64,000 nucleotides of DNA, taken from Bolinopsis microptera (Eukaryota; Ctenophora; Tentaculata; Lobata; Bolinopsidae). The position numbers and the translations under genes were made by a program. Below are positions 13,501 through 22,500 of this stretch, piece after piece. The notes under the pieces were generated by a model that saw only the letters and a list, made by a program, of their open reading frames with translations, was not told the DNA's origin and searched no databases. Location of the stretch: contig NC_087076.1 of assembly GCF_026151205.1 (NCBI RefSeq), forward strand, positions 16,705,142 to 16,769,141, read 5' to 3'. The first letter of the stretch is position 1, and each line of letters opens with the position of its first letter.

Positions 13501-16500
13501 GCGCCAGTGACTAACATATTATTATCGATCCCATATTATTGTACACGAAAATAACTTGCTATCTAAGATTTTTATTGAGACAGTTTTCTCACTTGTGTAA
13601 TGAAATGATGTGATAAACTAAACATAATGGCTTATTTTGATATCCAAACTTTGACAGTTAGTTCAAATGATCGGGGGTCAAGTTGGGTATACCGTATAGA
13701 ATGTATGTAGTGTATACATAATGTATAATTCTGAACACCTGTGTCCAGAGCAAACGTGTCCCAAAATGGATGTCACTGGTTCCCTAATCCCCAATTACAT
13801 AAATGTTAAATATTTAGTTCTCACCCCTATTTTAGTTCTCACTAATTCCAGTATCCACTCCGAGTTATTTTGAGAGAGGATTTGTGTTGAAGTAAACCTT
13901 GTCACCTCCATTATAACACCCTGGTTTTGCCGCTTCTAAGAGTTTACCAATTAAAGAACTGTTGACTAATTCTGGATGCCTTCACGTGTCATGGTTATGT
14001 GCCAGGTGCCGTGTGCACCGTCTAGCACCGTACAGCACCTGCCACCTTTGTGCAAAAGGTGTGAAATTATTGAGTATTCAATCAATATAGAGGATTTTCT
14101 TACAGGTTTTGAGTTTCCCGCTCTAAGTAGTACAACAATCCTTTTACATCATCAGGTCTTATTTTATTTTCCAAGACTGGGATATTTTATTATTTTCTCT
14201 TCTTTTCGTGTTGAATAGTTTATAAAAGTGTTTGGGATCAGTTTCTGAGTTATCTGCAATAAATATTAGGAAATTATAAATTAATCGTTTTTGCGAAGCA
14301 ACTCTATGATTCGATAAGCTTGTTGCATATAATACATTATTGGACTGTAATAAATTGTGCGTCGTACTACATAATACATATCGTTACACATTGCAGAGTA
14401 CAAATTTCTCTGTTAAAGTAAAGAGTTGCCCAGCAACCTTCACACAAAACTTGTTACTTTCAAAGTTGTATTGTTTAATTCCAATATGGAAACATTCGAA
14501 CATCTCTCCTTATCTTGCGAAAATAAAGAGGAGGATATGTTTCAACCTATCCTTGAACCCTGACATTTTGAATTATTCATGATAAACCTGACTGTATCAA
14601 TTATTATTAATTCTTACCATTTATCCTAAAGTTGTTACTCTACCCCTGTTTTCATAATCAACACTCGACATTTATTTAAGAGGGTTCACAATTTTGACAT
14701 CTTGTACAACTTCCAATGAATAATGGAATAATCCAATTTTAAATGTCCTGATATTTTAAGGTGGATGGCTTCTAGAGATGATGATGCAAATGGGGACGAA
14801 GCGGGTAATCTCCATGAAAAATCCGAAGATGGAAAGAAGAATGGGTTAGTTTCCACCCTACCATCATCTGAAGAACGGCTCACGATAAACTCGTTTCAAG
14901 ACTGTTTCACTATGAAAATTCTGGCTTATCGTTCTCATTTCCTGCCTCCCATGATATTCCTAACATTTTTCATTATGATGGTCCTGTGTTACATTCACGC
15001 TCCCAGTCAATATCGTGAGGTAAAAGTGTTCCAGATCAGCAATCTCGGTAACTGGGGTTCCGGTATCAGTTTTTTCAGTTCATCCATGGTGGTTATCGCT
15101 TGGCTCATGTACAATCTGAGTTCAGAGATGATCGGACAGAGGATTCTAAACGAATACAAAAAGAAAATACTCACCTGCTACGGGCCATCTGTGTACAAGC
15201 TAGGTTCCCTAATCTTGTTTTTTGGGCTGATCGTGACTGGTTGTTTCCAACAAGGTTACAACAAACCTGCTCATAACATTGGGGTTTTGGCCATGGCTGT
15301 TGGGTTCGGGATGATCCTTTACTACGACATGGTTTTCTTGTGGTACAGCAAGGACAGAACAATTCTTCACAAGATCAGCGCTGTAGCTCAAGTGATCCTG
15401 GTCATGTTAATTGTTTCCTTTGGAGTTGGCTTTGTAGTCCTCCTTGGTCTGGCTAAATTGGCGTGGATAAAAGAAGAGGAGGCCGCATTGGCCGCATTGA
15501 ATATAACAGAATGTCCAGATTGGGGTGTAGATGAAGCGCTGAAAGGGAACGTTTATCCCCATTACTACCCCTGTAAAAGTCAAACTCTCTGGGCAAGCAA
15601 TGACCCTGGCTGGAATGAGTTCAAATATTCTTCTCTTTTGGAAGTTTTAATGTTTATTGGTGTGGCCTTCTACCCTCTTACTTATCTTATGCAGTTGGAA
15701 AGAGAGAGTAAGTTACCTTCGTGGATCATTCCGGTTTTGGCATGGCATATTCCGCGTCGCTCGAACAACACGGTTTCTGATATGAAATACGAAGTCCCAG
15801 TATAGAGATAGAGTTGGCAGTCCATATTATTATGTATTAGAATTAAACACTGTGAATATGCATGGGGGCCAAAATTCAGTACACACATGTTAGTTTCTAA
15901 CATAGCCATGTTTCATATTTGAGACTTGCAACTTTGCTGATGACATACTGTACCTACTCGTTCGAGAAAATAAACATCCACTCGGAAACAATTAACTTTT
16001 GATTTGATGTATTCCTCACATGAGTGATTATTTTAAATTATTTTCTCGTATGTTTTTAACCTTCTTTGATAGCGTAGAATGAATGTGTTAGTTAATCAAT
16101 TGTTTTTAACCTTTTCTTATTTAAGTCATGAAATTAAATCTAGAATTGAGTAATCAGTAAGCACATTCAATTACCATTTACCATGTTTAAAGCAGGACAA
16201 GTGTTATTTAATAGAAAAGGAAACATCACTTGACCCACCTTATTACAAATGAAACCCATTTTAAGATCTCAAACTCACATTATTCATTACAATCTTACTA
16301 ATTGATAATACAAAATATGTACCTCTTTGAATAGAAAGGATAAGACCCAATACAATCACACCGTGAGTCTTCTGTGAAGTAAATATTTAAAAACGGTTAA
16401 TCTCATAGCTGGATCAACTAAATGAAATTATGTAAAATCTTTCGAATTTTAAGAGAATGTTTTTTTGCATTCCTGTAATTTCTTTTCGTTTGCCAAGTGC

Positions 16501-19500
16501 CAATTGTACTTTTGATCTATCTTTAAATATTATCAAAAGATATATATTTGTAATTAATTTTCAATTAATCTGGTGTAGCGTCTTCAGATACAGATATAGG
16601 ATACAGATAAAGGATGCAGATATAGGATACAGATATAGGATACAGATATAGGATACAGATATAGGATACAGATATAGGATACAGATATAGGATACAGATA
16701 TAGGATACATATATAGGATACAGATATAGGATACAGATATGGGATACAGATATAGGATACAGATATAGGATACAGATATAGGATACAGATATAGGATACA
16801 GATATAGGATACAGATATAGGATACAGCAGGGCATACACTAAAACAGGGGTTTGTGACGGCCAACCCAAATGACCTCATCGGAAGGTACAGATGCAGATT
16901 TTTCTAAAATCCCGACAGACTTTTTGATGAGTGCAAAATAACCGCAACTAGCACATTTATATGAGTTATATAAGAAAAATAAACCTCAAAATGCTACATT
17001 TTAAAGTTATGGTAGAAAATGTGATTTTTGGGCTGGGGAGGTCCCAGAAGCTTTTACAAGAGTGCAAAATTATCTACCACTAACACTTCCTACTTAAATC
17101 TAGCCTGAATTATCAGAAAATATAAGATTTCTATCCTTTCTGTACATATCTTCTCAACTGAAGGTTTCGAATTGTGTAATCACGTGAGACCGAAGATGTG
17201 TTGAACTTAAAGTAGGACCACTCCCCTTTTTGCAACTTCAGTGGATCAGTAGGTTGAGCTAATATAAGCCCCATATCAAATTTCCCCTCTAGTCGCACCT
17301 CTTTCAGAAGATTTTATTTTTAAGACTAAATTTCTCGAAAATTCTTCTTTCGTGGACTAAAATGTTAAAGCTGTTAGTGTCTAACTCTAACTGTAAACAA
17401 TAAAAATTAAAAATCGCGTAAAAATCCGAATAATTTTGCAGATAAAAATGTAAAAAATTCATCATGAAATTGAAACATTCATACTCCATAAATCCGATTC
17501 ATAAAAAAGCTCACTACGTATCTGCGTAACAGCACATTCAAATTTCAGTGCGTTAGAAGCTTAGATCATGTGAAATGTAATACTCATATTATCTTATCCT
17601 CGGTGAGATGAATGTGCTAATTTCGTCAAGGACGCGATGATTTAACCATTATGCCAAGATCTGCTATTGAACTGTTGTTATTAAATGAGAACAGCTAAAC
17701 TTATCAGTTTTGCTTTTGGGCCAGTCATGACATCACCACGTTAACTAAGATGAAAGGAAGCTCCGATTCGGTGTTATTCCTGTTTGGTGTTGCCAGTTGA
17801 GGTTCATTTTCTTTGTCTCTCACTTGCTGAGTTTGTTAGGGAGCCCCTTCTTAGCTTCTTGAACATTCTGGATCACCGTCCTTAGTTTATGATAACGATA
17901 AATGTTTAACTGTTGTATTAGGTAAATGGGACATGGGTGTATAACGTATTTTAATATAAAAGTCACAATTGTGTAAAGGATGAGGTGTTAAAAAGTCAGT
18001 TGCATGCATCTTGTTGGCATTAGTAAGATTTAAGCTCTGAAACCTTGAAGCTAAACGTTATCTCTGGTGAGGGTAGGTACCGCCATAAAACTGCTTATCT
18101 AAGGTATTAATATTGCTGTAGAACTGGTTAGGGGTTTGAAACAGGCCGCCTCCGGTTCTTAGAAACATCACACATCTGTTACATCCTTTCAAAATCCAAA
18201 ACTTTTTCTGTCAAATTAAATTGTCTTTAAATTGTCTTTATTTGGTAGGTAACCATTATGCCAAGATCTGCTATTGAACTGTTGTTATTAAATGAGAACA
18301 GCTAAACTTATCAGTTTTGCTTTTGGGCCAGTCATGACATCACCACGTTAAATAAGATGAAAGGAAGCTCCGATTCGGTGTTATTTCTGTTTGGTGTTGC
18401 CAGTTGAGGTTCATTTTCTTTGTCTCCACTTGCTGAGTTTGTTAGGGAGCCCCTTCTTGAACATTCTGGATCACCGTCCTTACTTTATGATAACGATAAA
18501 TGTTAAACTGTTGTATTAGGTAATGGGACATGGGTGTATGACGTATTTTAATATACAAGTCACAATTGTGTATTTAAGATGAGGTGTTAAAAAGTCAGTT
18601 GCATGCATCTTGTTGGCATTAGTAAGATTTAAGCTCTGAAACCTTGAAGCTAAACGTTATCTCTGGTGAGGGTAGGTACCGCCATAAAACTGCTTATCTA
18701 AGGTATTAATATTGCTGTAGAACTGGTTAGGGGTTTGAAACAGGCCGCCTCCGGTTCTTAGAAACATCACACATCTGTTACATCCTTTCAAAATCCAAAA
18801 CTTTTTCTGTCAAATTAAATTGTCTTTAAATTGTCTTTATTTGGTAGGTAACCATTATGCCAAGATCTGCTATTGAACTGTTGTTATTAAATGAGAACAG
18901 CTAAACTTATCAGTTTTGCTTTTGGGCCAGTCATGACATCACCACGTTAACTAAGATGAAAGGAAGCTCCGATTCGGTGTTATTTCTGTTTGGTGTTGCC
19001 AGTTGAGGTTCATTTTCTTTGTCTCCCACTTGCTGAGTTTGTTAGGGAGCCCCTTCTTGAACATTCTGGATCACCGTCCTTACTTTATGATAACGATAAA
19101 TGTTAAACTGTTGTATTAGGTAATGGGACATGGGTGTATGACGTATTTTAATATACAAGTCACAATTGTGTATTTAAGATGAGGTGTTAAAAAGTCAGTC
19201 GCATGCATCTTGTTGGCATTAGTATTACTAGCATGAATCCGTATAATCTAACCCTAAACGGTGTCGAGACTCAAGACTCAAGATACTAAAATAATTATTA
19301 CCTATTTAATTGGCGTTTTTGACACCACTTGGGGGTCCAAATTTTCGGCTCTAAAATCATTATTCCTTGGCCAATTTTTTTATTTTTTCATGCTGAATTG
19401 GAGGCCATTAAGGCATTTGACCCAGCCAAAAAAGTTTCAGTTGTATATCTTTTACGGTTTTTGCGGAAAGTCACGTTAAAGTTGATGCCGTGGTGTCAGT

Positions 19501-22500
19501 AAAATGGCACGGATATATATCGTCTCGCTTTATATATAGTAAGATTTAAGTTCTGAAACCTTGAAGCTAAACGTTATCTCTGGTGAGGGTAGGTACCTGG
19601 TATTGCCATAAAACTGCTTATCGAATGTATTAATAAATGTAGAACTGGTTAGGAGTTTGAAAGAGGCCATCTCCGGTTCTTAGAAACATCACCCATCTGT
19701 TACATCCTTTCAAAATCCAAAGCTTTTTCTGTCAAATTAAATTGTCTTTATTTGACTTCCTATGTCTATACTCTCCCGTTTATCTCTTAACATTTTAGGA
19801 TGCTGCTCAAAATAGTTTATCTTTTTGTTTGCAGTTCCTAATTTTCTCCCTGTGAGATCTCACTGCTGAGTGCTGATCACTCACAGAAATAAGGCCAGGC
19901 TTGTCCTTAACATTATTATTCTTTCCACCATTAATGTTATATAATACTTACTACTTCCAGTAAAGCAGTACAGTGAGGTCTTTTTACTGAAAAAAACTTT
20001 TGTTTTTGACTGATTAGATATTATGCTTATTATCGTACATTTATGAATATTAATTACATACCTAACCATGTTAAGGTACAAGATGGGAATATGCAAGTTT
20101 CTACGTTACCGATATCATTTCATCCCTTTACTGATATTGTGTGTTTTTGTCGCTGCTATCCTCTTGGCTCGGCATAGATCTCCAGAGCACTACAAAAAGG
20201 AAAAGATTTTCCACCTGAGCGCTTTGGGAAACTGGCAAGAAGGACTGAGCTTCTTTAGTGTTGGACTGGTTCTCATCGGTAGTCTGATGTATGTGTTAGC
20301 TGGAGAAATACTTCGACAGAGAATGAAGCAGATCAAATATGGGGCAGGTGATAATGTGGATAATGAAACAGGTATTGATATGGATAATAAAGCAGGTATT
20401 GAAGTGGGTAATGGAGTGGGTGATGAAACGGATACTTTTATCTCGGAAACACAATCCGCCTTAAGTCATAATGAAGCAGAAAATGCTCAACCATGCCCCA
20501 TAAAAATATGCCACATCGTTGCTAAGTATCCCTGTATTTATTGGTTCGGATCATCATCTTTGTTCCTGGGTTTGGTTATCACGGGCTGTTTCCAACAGTC
20601 TTTCAACAAACCTTGGCATCTAATCGGCCTAGTTTTTATCGGCTTGGGTTTTCTTGCGATGTTCCTATACGATCAAAGTTTTTTATGGTGCCCCAAAACA
20701 TCAGCTGATAAAAGAAAACACATTTGCATTGCCAGGTGGTTTCAAATACTAATTTTCTTTGTCATTTCCGTCTCGGGAATTGTTTGTGTTACGACAAACT
20801 TTATGGCTCAAGATGAATGGAGTGCCGGAAAAGATGCGAAATTAGAGGAACTTGAAAAAAACGGAAATATTACAGAAAAGAAATGTCCCGGAAAATCTGT
20901 CAACGACTGGCTGAATGGAGGAGATTACCCAGATTATTATCCGTGTAAAAGCAAGAGTCTGTGGGGGAAAGATGACCCAGGGTTTAACCTCTACATCATA
21001 TCTGCTATCACTGAGGTCATCATGTTTATTGCCGTAGTGATATATTCGTTCACTTACTGCTGTCTCCTGGAAAAACAGGAGAAAACTTGGCCAGAGTGGG
21101 CCCCAGAGGTTTGGATTGAAAAGGAAAGAGCTGAAAAAAAGGAAAAAGCGAGGGAAAAAAAGGAAAAAGCTGAGGAAGTTTGAAAAAGAGGAAGAAGCTG
21201 AAGAAGTAGATCGCTCTTCTCCCAAGTGTTTCCAATTCTCAATCTGAAGCATAGTCTCGTTCCCCAACTATGATCTAGGGAATGATATTTTTAGGAAAAA
21301 ATAGTTACAATTATCTTATTAACATTAATTAACAATTAATGATTAAGGTACATTTTGGTATACAGTGGTTTTAGACCGATTAGTGCAATCGTGTTCGATA
21401 AGTTGGTCTATTTACAATTGCTTATTAGTTTTATACTGTATTTGCTGGTGATTTGCTGTAAATAGGCAACATAAGGTAAATTAATAATTTTCATGCGAAG
21501 AAAGGTTTTTAAATTAGTATGTAATATGTATTATGTTATTATTTTTATGATTTATTCCCCCGAAAATTATTGAAACAGTAAATATCATAATTAAGTTAGG
21601 TGACATTTTGTAATGACTGTATTGTTTCATTTGTCAGAATTAAGTTAGAGTTAGTGTTGAATCATTAGTGTTTAATCATTGGAACACACAGGGTGTTCCA
21701 AACAAACAAAAGCGAGGGTATTATTTTATTAGCATGATTTTAGTTATATGTATTTCAATCAAGCAGTGTTTAAATTTTATGATTATTATTTTCATGCCTC
21801 CGAAGTTAAAATCGTTATTATTCTTCCTAACATTTTTCAATGTAGCAATCTTGAATTGTCACATTCCAAATTTTTAGTAAAAATCAGTCGGATTCGATAG
21901 ACCTGCGAATCAAACGACAAGAAAACCTATCAGTAACACCCAATAAACTAACAAACTCCTAAAATTTAACCACCGCCCCACATTTCAGTCGATAATAGCT
22001 GAAGTCCAGTCTGAGGAGCTAGTGTCACTCTCAAACGCTTTGTCTGACCAGGAAACTACTCAACATCCCATATTCAAATTCAGGTACCCTGCCTGCGGAG
22101 ATAAACTCATCTGTTTTTTGTACCTGTTTAGATTTTGGAATTTTGACCATGTTCTTATAAATATGTACAATGAATATTTTGGTTATGAAAACAATAACCA
22201 ACTAATAATTTGTAATTTATTATAAATTTAAGTAGAAGTAAGAAATAATAAAACGTCACTCACAGAAAAGGGGTTATAGCAGTGCTAGCAGCAAACAGAC
22301 TGAAAGTGTTGGGGAGAGAGTTTAAACAGAACTATGTGCTTGGAGTACCCGAGGGGAACAACCCTATCACGTGAGCGCAGTTTAAATAATAAATATTGTC
22401 GTGGTTATTGTTGTTGTTGTATAAAGCAATCCTTGCTTTATTATGAATTTTAGCGTCCAGATTATCAAATACGTTCCACATTTTGGCTGTAAACTAAACA

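Noticed and set aside
16561-16879. Long minus-strand frames with a 13-residue hydrophobic repeat (ILYLYPISVSY)
   Set aside because: All three frames are open because of a 13-bp satellite; no start context, no unique sequence.
20842-21267. 141-residue minus-strand frame rich in Phe/Ser
   Set aside because: Antisense shadow of the Lys/Glu-rich tail of the second DRAM-like gene.
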